NCBI GenBank assembly: GCA_021186555.1
Contig: JAJKFL010000002.1
Coordinates: 31,946,589 to 32,010,588 of the forward strand
DNA length: 64,000 nt
Reading direction: 5' to 3'
From: Reticulitermes speratus
Lineage: Eukaryota > Arthropoda > Insecta > Blattodea > Rhinotermitidae
The notes beneath the pieces are model-generated. The model did no database searches. It saw only the letters and a list, made by a program, of their open reading frames with translations, and was not told the origin of the DNA. Each line of letters begins with the position of its first letter. Position 1 is the first letter of the stretch. This document shows positions 48,401-56,620 of the stretch, piece after piece. The position numbers were made by a program, and so were the translations under genes.

Positions 48401-51319
48401 TACCACAGGTGGGGACTCAGGTCCTTTGGTCCACTCTTCTCTAGTCAACATGTCAACCCTACACTTGGGTTCAAAATTATATGCTGGCCTCATAGTATCG
48501 TTCCCCATACTGAATATGGGATCCGATTTTTGAAGCCGCGTTAATATGGTGCTATGCTCACCATTGGGGTGTAGGTAAGACTAGTTCCCAGACTCCAGAG
48601 TCGATGCGCAGCTGACCTTGCCTTACCTTGAACCACCAGATTAAGTGGTGGAAGGCAAGTGAGCACCTCCAAGGCACTCGTTAGTGTAGTGCGCATAGCC
48701 CCCGTTATTCCCAGACAAGCAAGTCTCTGGATTCTACTCAGCCGTTTCTTGGCACTAGCTGTCTGACAGCCCGGCCACCAGACTAGAGATGCAAAGGTGA
48801 TGGATGGCCGAATGATAGAGATGTACAGCCAGTGAACCACTCTGGGCCGCAGGCCCCACGTAGCACCAAAAGTCCTCCTACAGGCCCACAAAGAGTTGTG
48901 TGCCTTCTTCACCTTGACATTCACATGCTCCCACCAAGTCAGCCGAGAGTCCATAATCACCCCCAAATATTTGACCGACTCGGAACAGTGCACAGTAACT
49001 CCAAAGAAAAGAGGTTCAAAGAAACCAGAAAGTTTCCTTTTCCTTGTAAATATGACAAGGTCGGTCTTGTCACGGTTAACTGGCAAAGCCAACTCTGCCA
49101 CACCAATTCTCTACTGTGTGAAGAGCCCTCTGCATGAGCTCTGAAACCGTGTTCAGGAATTTCCCCACTGCCAGCAGACAAATGTCATCTGCGTAACCCT
49201 GACAATATACACCGCCCACACTGAGCCTTGCTATCAAATCATCGACAAGGCACAGCAAGAGCGGTGACAACACACCTCCCTACGGGCAACCCCTAGACAC
49301 CGCAACCCTCACAAACGTATCATTAAGAGCCGCCATAACCAGGCGGCCCTGACCCACCGGACTATAGTGCAGCTGACTCCACGCCCAATAAGAGCGGCAC
49401 ACATGGAGTCAATAAGACTCTTAGTAAATAGCAACCAGCAAAGATACAGAAGCAATCACATTCTGAGTTGAAGTACTATCCCACAATTTGCCTGGTGTGA
49501 GTGACCCAAAAAGAAAAAAGGGGGGGGGGGGGGGGCAGAATACCCAGTCTCTGGGTACAGATATGAACTTGGGACATAGTAAATAAAAAGGAGTATACGA
49601 TAATTTTGGGGATGGTGAAGATTCATACTGTGGTCTTCTAAAACATGACCAAGTGTGTTCCCACGGTAGCTCCTGAAAATGAAGGCAATGTGTTCCTACA
49701 AAACATTGCTACCCACCTACCAGACTTGACAGAATCTTAATTCACATCACATTATGAATCAAGCAGAAGTACTATCCACTCAACATGACATTAAGCAGAA
49801 GGTGACAGCCACAAACTGATCAGGAAGTGATCAAAACAGTTAATGCTGGAATCACTCACGCTGTTCCGTGATGATGCTTCTGAGCTGTTGCAGCAGTTTT
49901 CTCACTATCCTGAAACTGTTCTTTCAGCTTTGACTCCAGCAGATTAAGATGTTCCTCCACCTGGATCTGCTTCTGCAACATCAGTACAAGTATGTGGCAT
50001 GAGAATGAAGCAGGATAATGTCATCAAGTCGCTACCAACACTTTGAAACATAACACAAGCTACCCAGAAATGCATTAATACAATAAAATAAAATAACTAT
50101 AGTTGCCATATTCATGTATGTAATATACTGCATAATTTGCATAATCCTAATTTGCTATAAACATGTCTGGATTTTTGGATCATAGTCTTCTCAGTGATGA
50201 CACCAGGTGGACCTGTAGTAATTAGCGCCATTGTGGAGGACCTCTTGCCCCTTCTTCCACCCTGAATATGAGGCAACAAATCCTCCATAAGGTTGATAAG
50301 AAGCTATAGGACTACATACTGTCATCTCCAAGAAGATCACAAACCAAATTTTCCCCATCATGCAATCTCGTATGTTTAGATTTTATTTATTGAGATAATT
50401 TATATAAAAAATAACTCACCACACAAAAGTCTGGTATATGTGAAGAAACATAAATCTCATTTTTAAGATCTATAACTTTTGTCTCACTTTGCAATTTGAT
50501 AAATATTTAACACAATACATGGAAAAATGAAATCTGACTCTATGCAGTGCATTATCTGCAGTGTGACAATCTTTGCAACAGTGGATTTCTATCTGCAATG
50601 ACAGATTTGAAACTTCGAAAGTAAACATCACAGTCTAGGAACATAGTAAGAACATCTGTAATCCAAAACTGATGTAGACCTATCCAGATGGAAAGTACAA
50701 GAAAATGGCCACAATCTGTTAAGGTGCTAGTACAGCATACAGACGAAGAGACTGCAAAAAAGAACCAAAAGTGAACCCTGATCTAAAGACAGGTCATGCA
50801 GAAATGCCTCAAGCATAACATGGCAGTAATAGTAACCACACACACTCACTCTCACAGATTCTTGAGTTAATGTGTGCACAACAGTACAGTTCTATACCCA
50901 CAGTCAAACAGAGTAGCTGCCTGTTTCCCTGAGGTGGCAAATATAAAGATAACATTGTAGCATAAACCTACATTGCTTATTCAAAGCAAAATATCAAGTC
51001 CTTTACTACTGAATAAAAGCATTTTTTATAGCTGCCCAGGCTTAGTTGTCTGGCAGGACACTAACAGCTTGACCACACCATTTGCCACTGGCTGACATGT
51101 AAATAGAAACACATAAAAATCAATATCCACTGCTTCACATATTTAAAACCAGACTTTTGGTTAGGCTTCTTATCAAGCAGCTAGAAGCTGTTAGTGTGGA
51201 GTCTCACTCACCTGATCAGATTTATGGTTGAGTGGCCGGTCCAGAAAAAGGTAGTATGTCACAAGAGCCCACAAGCAAACAGACACAAAAGCAACGCCAA
51301 TAAATTGATTCTTACGCAT
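34297..51319 (-). CDS. MGAT1: alpha-1,3-mannosyl-glycoprotein 2-beta-N-acetylglucosaminyltransferase (GnT-I), ten coding exons
   Basis: Golgi type II membrane enzyme that adds the first GlcNAc to Man5 N-glycans, opening the complex/hybrid/paucimannose pathway. Coding exons (minus strand): 51319-51212, 49972-49860, 45956-45859, 45774-45547, 41855-41717, 40320-40092, 39377-39273, 38313-38223, 37702-37532, 34410-34297, all with GT-AG introns. Exon 1 gives MRKNQ plus a membrane span (about residues 7-26). Exons 2-3 are a charged coiled stem. The catalytic domain starts with [11 protein letters not shown], then [11 protein letters not shown], the metal-binding EDD in [27 protein letters not shown], and [13 protein letters not shown]; the end is [14 protein letters not shown]...[10 protein letters not shown]. 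Corrected length about 464 residues versus 445 in human. Exon 2 needs one base removed (AAA at 49913-49915) to reach LLQQL and join exon 3 in phase. Confidence 0.94.
34985..35225 (-). mobile_element. LINE 3' end, copy 3 (in MGAT1 intron 9)
   Basis: Reverse complement of this stretch matches the LINE tail seen at 11160-11575 (the WEDNIK/DLAQDRD region) with many changes. The rest of intron 9 holds GAT/GCT trinucleotide-rich DNA (35553-35695) and the SINE at 36010. Confidence 0.5.
35553..35695. repeat. trinucleotide-rich low-complexity region
   Basis: GGT, GAT and GCT runs followed by AGC and AGT runs; the GCT and AGC runs (about 35610 and 35680) are inverted to each other. Confidence 0.6.
36005..36260 (+). 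mobile_element. tRNA-derived SINE, family C
   Basis: Plus strand has GGTTGGTGATGTGG (box A-like) and CAGTTCAAGTCTC (box B-like), then body motif ATGGTTCTCCTCAGTTTCTC and GCATAGTGCATTAATTAGAC. The body recurs at 53570-53600 (ATGGTTATCCTCAGTCCCTC). Lies in MGAT1 intron 9. Confidence 0.5.
42245..42715. repeat. minisatellite, about 6-7 units of ~70-76 bp
   Basis: Units contain GTTTTGTGAGACAGGTCACT, then CTTATCTTCAGGTGA, then GGGTGTCAGTATA. Units vary by small indels and substitutions. One strand is nearly open in frame, giving repeated [17 protein letters not shown] peptides; I regard that as incidental. It lies in MGAT1 intron 4. Confidence 0.8.
42948..44283 (-). mobile_element. mariner element, inactivated
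   Basis: A 1332 bp element (42950-44281) flanked by TA on both sides. Terminal inverted repeats of about 32 bp: CGAGGTCTGTCCAAAAAG on the left and CGTAGTCAGTCCAAGAAG on the reverse-complemented right. The minus-strand transposase begins at 44075 ([18 protein letters not shown]), has an HTH region with [15 protein letters not shown] and [12 protein letters not shown], and shifts frame near 43660. It continues with [11 protein letters not shown] (first catalytic Asp), [12 protein letters not shown] where the second catalytic Asp is Tyr, and YSPDL (third Asp kept, though VPADFF follows instead of APCDFF). A long poly(A) run at 43469-43485 adds another shift. It lies in MGAT1 intron 4. Confidence 0.92.
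44649..45112. mobile_element. Tigger/pogo-like MITE
   Basis: 460 bp (44651-45110) flanked by TA. Inverted ends CAGCAAAATTCCTTTAATC and CAACAAAATTCTGTTAATC. Interior plus-strand frame around 44850-44970 gives [19 protein letters not shown], like the acidic C-terminal tail of a Tigger transposase, so it may be a deletion derivative. It lies in MGAT1 intron 4. Confidence 0.75.
45403..45466. repeat. (CA)n/(CG)n microsatellite
   Basis: Alternating CA tract that grades into GTGCGCGCACGCG, a potential Z-DNA-forming sequence, 80 bp from MGAT1 exon 4. Confidence 0.85.
46415..46545 (+). mobile_element. LINE 3' end, copy 4 (fragment)
   Basis: GGTTCCATAAAAGGTGGGAAATTTCTTGACCAG-type sequence and CTCAAGATGGCCTCTG align with the tail of the 11160 copy. 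Lies in MGAT1 intron 2. Confidence 0.5.
47080..47395 (+). mobile_element. LINE 3' end, copy 5
   Basis: Aligns closely with 11265-11575: GGTTTTGTGGAAAAACCCA, GAGACCACTTTTAAGAATTAG, GGCATGGACTGGATTCATCT, GGCTCAGGATATGGACAAG, ending in GGACTCTGCTCTGTGAAGTT. Same family, same orientation. Confidence 0.65.
47472..49422 (-). mobile_element. 5'-truncated non-LTR retrotransposon with RNase H
   Basis: Bounded by the 12 bp direct repeat AATAAGACTCTT (47472-47483 and 49411-49422). Minus strand encodes the end of RT ([17 protein letters not shown], then the catalytic [14 protein letters not shown] near 49195), thumb ([33 protein letters not shown]), then an RNase H domain with [32 protein letters not shown] and [18 protein letters not shown] (48400-48010), and a terminal zinc-like [19 protein letters not shown] (47750-47690). 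At 49283-49285 the codon expected to be CAG in [12 protein letters not shown] reads TAG, and a shift follows near 49100, so the copy is dead. RNase H after RT points to the jockey/I/R1 group. It lies in MGAT1 intron 2. Confidence 0.9.
49520..49535 (+). repeat. poly(G) run of 16
   Basis: Homopolymer of G after an A-rich stretch. A likely site of sequencing-length error. Confidence 0.8.
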
Positions 51320-51341
51320 GGCAATCCAGCGAACACATCAT
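51312..51341 (-). promoter_or_regulatory. upstream ORF overlapping the MGAT1 start
   Basis: A good splice acceptor (TTATTTATTTTGCAG, ending at 51342) is followed at once by ATGATG. This frame runs MMCSLDCHA and stops at TAA (51314-51312), overlapping the MGAT1 start codon (51319-51317) in another frame. If the acceptor is used in the 5' UTR, the uORF could lower MGAT1 translation. Confidence 0.4.
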
Positions 51342-52117
51342 CTGCAAAATAAATAAGCAGGATGTGACACAAGTCCAAAATCAGCAAACTCCATGTAAAC
51401 ATTCCCATATTGTGCAAATGTTCTAATCCTATTACTAAACTCAGAAACCACTCCACAATACAACACTGTGATATGAATTAGCTCTCAATTCTTGTTCAAT
51501 TCTATAATGTTACACTGACGATAGAAAACAGAACATTTTTCAACACAGGATACACTTCTGTGCTACTCACAGTAAATAAGAATTTCTGGGATTGGGGAAA
51601 CTCAATTTACAATTGGTTTAAAACCACAGCACCAGGACCTAACAAGTTGCACTAGTGTATATAAATGATGCCATGGCACCCCTTTTCCAAATAAAGTTAT
51701 ACCACTACTTGATGCATTTTTTAAATATATCATTCCTCCAATCACCAGAAATTTAAAAGACTTAGCTCATCCTGAGGATACAGCAATAAACCTTCCTTTA
51801 TATAACTTGCATCTGTGCACATGCTAAGTACAATGTTTACTTTCCTGATCTAATGAACATCCTAAGCTGCTAATGGGTACTAAAACTGGATGCATTTGCA
51901 GTATCCTTGCATTGTTTGACTGACGCTGTCAGGAAGTATGAAGCGATGATAAAGTTTTATCTGAAGAGATTATCTTGAGAAGTCAAAATGATGTGGAAGT
52001 TAAACAACATTATCATTTTTCACTTTATATTCACCGTGCATCTTTTTATAATTGAATTATTTGTACCAACAAATGCACTAAGACAGTTTTTTCACTGTTT
52101 TCTTTATTATTACGATG

Positions 52118-52160
52118 CCCCAATACGCATTTCGGCAGTTATTCTGCCATCATCAGGGGG
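52118..52160 (-). ncRNA. hammerhead-ribozyme motif, palindrome 2 left arm
   Basis: Minus strand: CCCC (52157-52160), consensus core CUGAUGA (52150-52156), stem II GGCAG/CUGCC around loop AAUAA, GAAA (52130-52133), short stem III UGCGUA, U-U cleavage position and GGGG (52118-52121) pairing with CCCC. All invariant core bases of the hammerhead consensus are present. Stem I is only 4 bp before it is interrupted. Confidence 0.6.
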
Positions 52161-53299
52161 TATTTTAAGTGAGTTTTTACAGAGACCAATTCTCTGGTTA
52201 CGTCATAACAGTGAGTCAGTATTTGTTACCACATCGTATAAAATCTTGTAAAATTAGTGGTATTGTTAAGCTGCTAAAAGTTATTAAAATATTAAAACTT
52301 ACAATAAAATCAAGTAGTATATTATACTATCCTCTATAGTATAATTATTAATTAATGGCAGCGTGGTCCTATTTCCAGCATGTGTTCCAGTTATCTGTTG
52401 AAATATTAAAAATATATAGAATTAGGGTTATGATAACTGCTATTATTTACATTTGTGTGTGTGTTCTCGTTAGATTTCAGTTGAGTTTGGACATACCTGT
52501 GTGTTATGTTGTTGGCAGAACCTCCTTCCCTCCTGTCTGTGTGGTGAATGGTATTGATGTTGTGGTGTACTCTCCTGTTGTTACGTTACGCCTGCGCTGT
52601 AGGCTTGGTTGGGGTTGTTTATGAGTTTGAATAGTATGCTCGGTTCACCTAATTGTTGTTCGGGGATTAATGTACCATAATAGACATGAATTTGGACCCA
52701 TCATCTCGACTATGACACTAGTAAGAAGGGCAGTCACATGAATACCTTAGAAAACTTTTATATACACGATTATCATCAAAATGGTACATTAATCCCCGAA
52801 CAACAATTAGGTGAACCGAGCATACTATTCAAACTCATAAACAACCCCAACCAAGCCTACAGCGCAGGCGTAACGTAACAACAGGAGAGTACACCACAAC
52901 ATCAATACCATTCACCACACAGACAGGAGGGAAGGAGGTTCTGCCAACAACAATAACACACAGGTATGTCCAAACTCAACTGAAATCTAACGAGAACACA
53001 CACACAAATGTAAATAATAGCAGTTATCATAACCCTAATTCTATATATCTTTAATATTTCAACAGATAACTGGAACACATGCTGGAAATAGGACCACGCT
53101 GCCATTAATTAATAATTATACTATAGAGGATAGTATAATATACTACTTGATTTTATTGTAAGTTTTAATATTTTAATAACTTTTAGCAGCTTAACAATAC
53201 CACTAATTTTACAAAATTTTATACGATGTGGTAACAAATACTGACTCACTGTTATGACGTAACCAGAGAATTAGTCTATGTAAAAACTCACTTAAAATA

Positions 53300-53342
53300 C
53301 CCCCTGATGATGGCAGAATAACTGCCGAAATGCATATTGGGG
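53300..53342 (+). ncRNA. hammerhead-ribozyme motif, palindrome 2 right arm
   Basis: Plus strand mirror copy: CCCC (53300-53303), CUGAUGA (53304-53310), stem II GGCAG (53312-53316)/CUGCC (53322-53326) with loop AAUAA, GAAA (53327-53330), stem III UGCAUA (one change from the left copy), predicted cleavage after 53338, and GGGG (53339-53342). Confidence 0.6.
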
Positions 53343-53464
53343 CATCGTAATAATAAAGAAAACAGTGAAAAAACTGTCTTAGTGCATTTGTTGGTGCAAA
53401 TAATTCAACATTATCATGTTAAAAACACATGTAGGTTTACACAGCTCTGGAAAACTGAGTAAAG

Positions 53465-53700
53465 AAAATTGTGTTTTAGCATTTAGCAAACTTGCTTTAA
53501 ATTGGAAGGTCCAGGATTTAGATCGTGGTTGGGGCCAGGTGTGCTGACAAGTTTTATATGGTTATCCTCAGTCCCTCTAAGCATATGCTGGGATATTAAG
53601 CACCTTAAAATATATGATCACTTGCAATTCATTATTAACCAATCATCCTATCACTCAGTACCTCACCATCTAAGCAATTCAAAGAGTCACTGAATAATGA
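53465..53700 (+). mobile_element. SINE family C, second copy (decayed)
   Basis: GGTCCAGGATTTAGATCGTGG (box B region) and ATGGTTATCCTCAGTCCCTC with ATGCTGGGATATTAAG align with the SINE body at 36080-36175. Confidence 0.45.
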
Positions 53701-53812
53701 AGAAGGCAAAGAAAGAGGTGGAGGAGGCAGAGAATTTTCAGGATTCAAAATGCTGCCAAATGCAACAATATAAAAAAACACTGTAAGAAAAATAAAACCT
53801 AATCACATAATG

Positions 53813-53859
53813 CCTGATATGTTTCAACCCATTTACAGGGTCATCTTCAGAGATGTGTG
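53813..53859 (-). ncRNA. hammerhead-ribozyme-like motif, isolated copy
   Basis: Minus strand: stem I strand CACACAUCU (53851-53859), core CUGAAGA (53844-53850, fits CUGANGA), stem II GACCC/GGGUU around a 7 nt loop, GAAA (53822-53825), short stem III CAUA, cleavage dinucleotide UC (53817-53816), then AGG pairing with UCU. The arrangement is the same as in palindrome 1 (GAACCC/GGGUUC, CAUG), so it probably derives from a related element. No palindrome surrounds it. Confidence 0.5.
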
Positions 53860-54589
53860 AAAATTATTGATCAGATTTGTTTTTACAAAGTATAAAATGT
53901 GACAAGAGTTCACACTGTTTCGTTGTGTGTGCATATTTTTTGGGGGTGGGACTATACTGTGTTGGTTATTACAGATGATGGATGCAGTAAAAGCTGCAAT
54001 ATACAACAACTCTGATGCCAAAGGGTTGGTGGGTATCACAATTTTCTGGATATTAGATAGTTATACCTAATGTATATCACAGGGTACCTATTAACCTCAT
54101 GAGCAAACCTAACCATTCAATTTTTTGTCACTTGAGAGCCTGTCCTGTTTACCCCACCACATGTTCTGCTCCCTTTTCATCACTGGTTACATGACATAAC
54201 GTACATAGGTATAATATGGAGGGGGATAAAAAACAAGATTCCAGTATTTAGTTAACAAACCCTCGAAATCAGTCCTGTTGCTGCCGGTTAATGTAAAAGT
54301 GAATGTAATGGGCTTCTTAGTTAATTGTGGGTTAACAGAGCTTTCCAGATCATCCAGTGCAGAATACTGCAGCTTTTACTATATTTATATTTTACAGTAT
54401 ATATAAGAATTATTAAGATGGAATGCCATAAAACAAAAGAGGAGGGTCAAGAATATGAAGAACAAGAAAAATAATAATTTGGGTGTTAATCAAAAGTGAG
54501 GATGACCTCCAATAGCATGACATTCTACAAAGTCTAATACATATCATGTTTTAACAGTTAGTAAAGGAGACACTCATATGGACGTAATG

Positions 54590-55765
54590 TTACCATAAAA
54601 CTATACAACAAGGAAAGTAAATTAAAAATGAAGGAAAACACTGTATCTAGGCTAAGCACAGCTTGCTATGTAATGAGACCTCTTCAAACCATATATGTCA
54701 CATAATTCTTTGAGGATGGTTTATTCCTATTTTCAATCTATTATAAATTATGGCCTATTATTTTGGGGGAATTCTTCATATAGTATAAAGGTTTTTCGGT
54801 GACAAAAAAACACATTAGAATTATTTTGGGCTGTAAAAGTCGAAACTCTTGTGGGAATCTGTTTAAGGAATTAAAAATTTTGCCCCTTCCATCTCAATAT
54901 ATGTATTCTCCTTCTCCTCTTTGTGATTGATAATAAGGACCAATATGTATCAAATTTGGAGGTTCATAGCATGAACACTAGACAACATTATAATCTCCAC
55001 CAACTCTTACCAAGTTTGACAAAATATCAAAAAGGTGTTTACTACTTATGTATTAAGGTCTTTAATAATCTTCCTTCATACATTAAGACTGTGTCTGACA
55101 ATCCCAAGCAATTTAAATCAACCTTAAAAGATTTTCTACACATTTACTCCTTTTGCTTTTCATTCAAATCATAATTAAAGCTTTGAAACACTACTAAACT
55201 GTTTATATCAATGTTATAAACTGACTGTATCGGGTACATTCTTAACATTAATTTAATGTTTATGTCATCAACTTCAAGGTTTTTTAAGGTTTATTAATGT
55301 TGACACTATTTTCTGACTCATTTATTCTATTTACTCCCTTGATAACATTCCTTATGTATAATGAATAATTTCAAATTACTTGTATATTTTTCTTCTTTTA
55401 TATATCATTTAAATATATATTAAATTGATTTTATACACTAATGCCACTTGAAAACTTATGTACAGTTAGCTATTTACTACAATGTATGTCTATTACTGAA
55501 ACATTGATTAATGTCTTTTAATGTTTTTACTCATCATTTTATAAAATTGTCTTGTAACAAGTATTTGTACATGTAAGATTCATGGTGATTCTATTATTTC
55601 GGACTTGGAACCAACTATATGTGGACTCCATTATATGTACCTGATTTTTTGTTGTATATTGTCATAAGTGTGTGCATGTATTTTCTTTACATGTTCTATA
55701 TCCAACTGGTTATTTTTACCTTCATGGATCTATGGAATGTATAAGGAGTAAATAAAATAAAATAA
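54590..55765 (+). mobile_element. non-LTR retrotransposon 3' end
   Basis: Plus-strand fragments STACYVMRPLQT, YFQSIINYGLLFWGNSSYSIK-type residues and, at 54923-55174, DNKDQYVSNLEVHSMNTRQHYNLHQL...VFNNLPSYIKTVSDNPKQFKSTLKDFL, collinear with the C-terminal end of the LINE at 28861-31680. A 3' UTR of about 580 bp follows, ending in repeated AAATAAAATAA. 5' truncated, with broken frames. Confidence 0.7.
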
Positions 55766-56429
55766 ACAATCTGTGTCATTATCTTTGTCACTACTATGAC
55801 TGCAATCTTTAGATATAAATCAAGTATTATTTTAATTCCCGTTTCCTACTCACACCTCTGATAGCACAGATCATAGCTAGGTTGGGTCACTCTGGCTGAA
55901 GAAGCATGTAAAAAATCAAGGCATACACTCATTTCTTCTTCCTCCACAAACATGTAAACACAGCAGACTATTAGTCTTCACTGTGGCACTCTTTTCACAG
56001 CATGATGTCTTAGACTCATGGACATTCATTGTTAGGCTATACAAGACAGGCAATGCACGTATAATGTAACACTGAGGTGCATTTGCATAACCATCGTTGC
56101 CGTGGAAAAGCAATAAGTATTAAATACTATGAGTGTGTGTCTGTAGCCTTAGTTATCCAGCATGCAAAGTGCATGCACCTTATTATATTGTCATCTGTGG
56201 CATTGTCCAGCTGCCATATTTTTCCACATTATCTCATAAACGGCAAAATTTTCAGAAAAAAATTTATTGAACATAAAATGTATGTTTTTGTTTCCTCTAC
56301 ATCATTTGTCTGAAACATTTCTCATTCTAAGAAGAATTCAGTGAGATACTATCATAAATGTATGTAGGTTTTCATGTAAAGTACCCATTATTCTTGTCAG
56401 GTTTTGATGAGGCTTGAATTTTCCGAACG

Positions 56430-56620
56430 GATATTTGAAAAAAATACTCAAATATCAAATTTTATGAAAATCTGTCCAGTGGGAGCTGAGTCGTTACATC
56501 CGGATGGCCATGCAAATGGACAGACAGACAGACGTGACAAAGCCAATAATCTCTTTTCCCAATTTTGCAAACACGCTTAAAAAAGGCACAAAAATCCCTC
56601 CCAAAAATCTGACCCCCTGG
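56430..56620 (+). repeat. possible LINE/SINE 3' tail
   Basis: TTTTATGAAAATCTGTCCAG followed by GAGTCGTTACATCC and CAGACAGACAGACG resembles the common arthropod repeat tail of the form AAATCCGTTCAGTAG...ACAGACAGACA. The surrounding 55766-58200 otherwise holds nothing recognisable. Confidence 0.35.

Larger units (their letters stand above)
52006..53417. mobile_element. Penelope-like inverted pseudo-LTR insertion (palindrome 2, long hairpin)
   Basis: Two arms, 52052-52678 (627 bp) and 52781-53408 (628 bp), are inverted copies differing at only about six positions, with a 102 bp spacer. The insertion is bounded by the 11 bp direct repeat AACATTATCAT (52006-52016 and 53407-53417). A 35 bp segment (52017-52051) between the left repeat and the left arm has no partner on the right. 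That extension contains GTGAATATAAAG on its minus strand, the same motif found at the outer edge of the palindrome 1 arms. No RT or endonuclease is encoded; an 89-codon open frame (52355-52624) and its mirror (53105-52902) have no recognised similarity. Confidence 0.75.

Noticed and set aside
52355..52624. 89-codon open frame and its mirror in the palindrome arms
   Set aside because: Hydrophobic, no family resemblance, and only open by chance inside a repeat; the mirror frame ends earlier because of a one-base indel.
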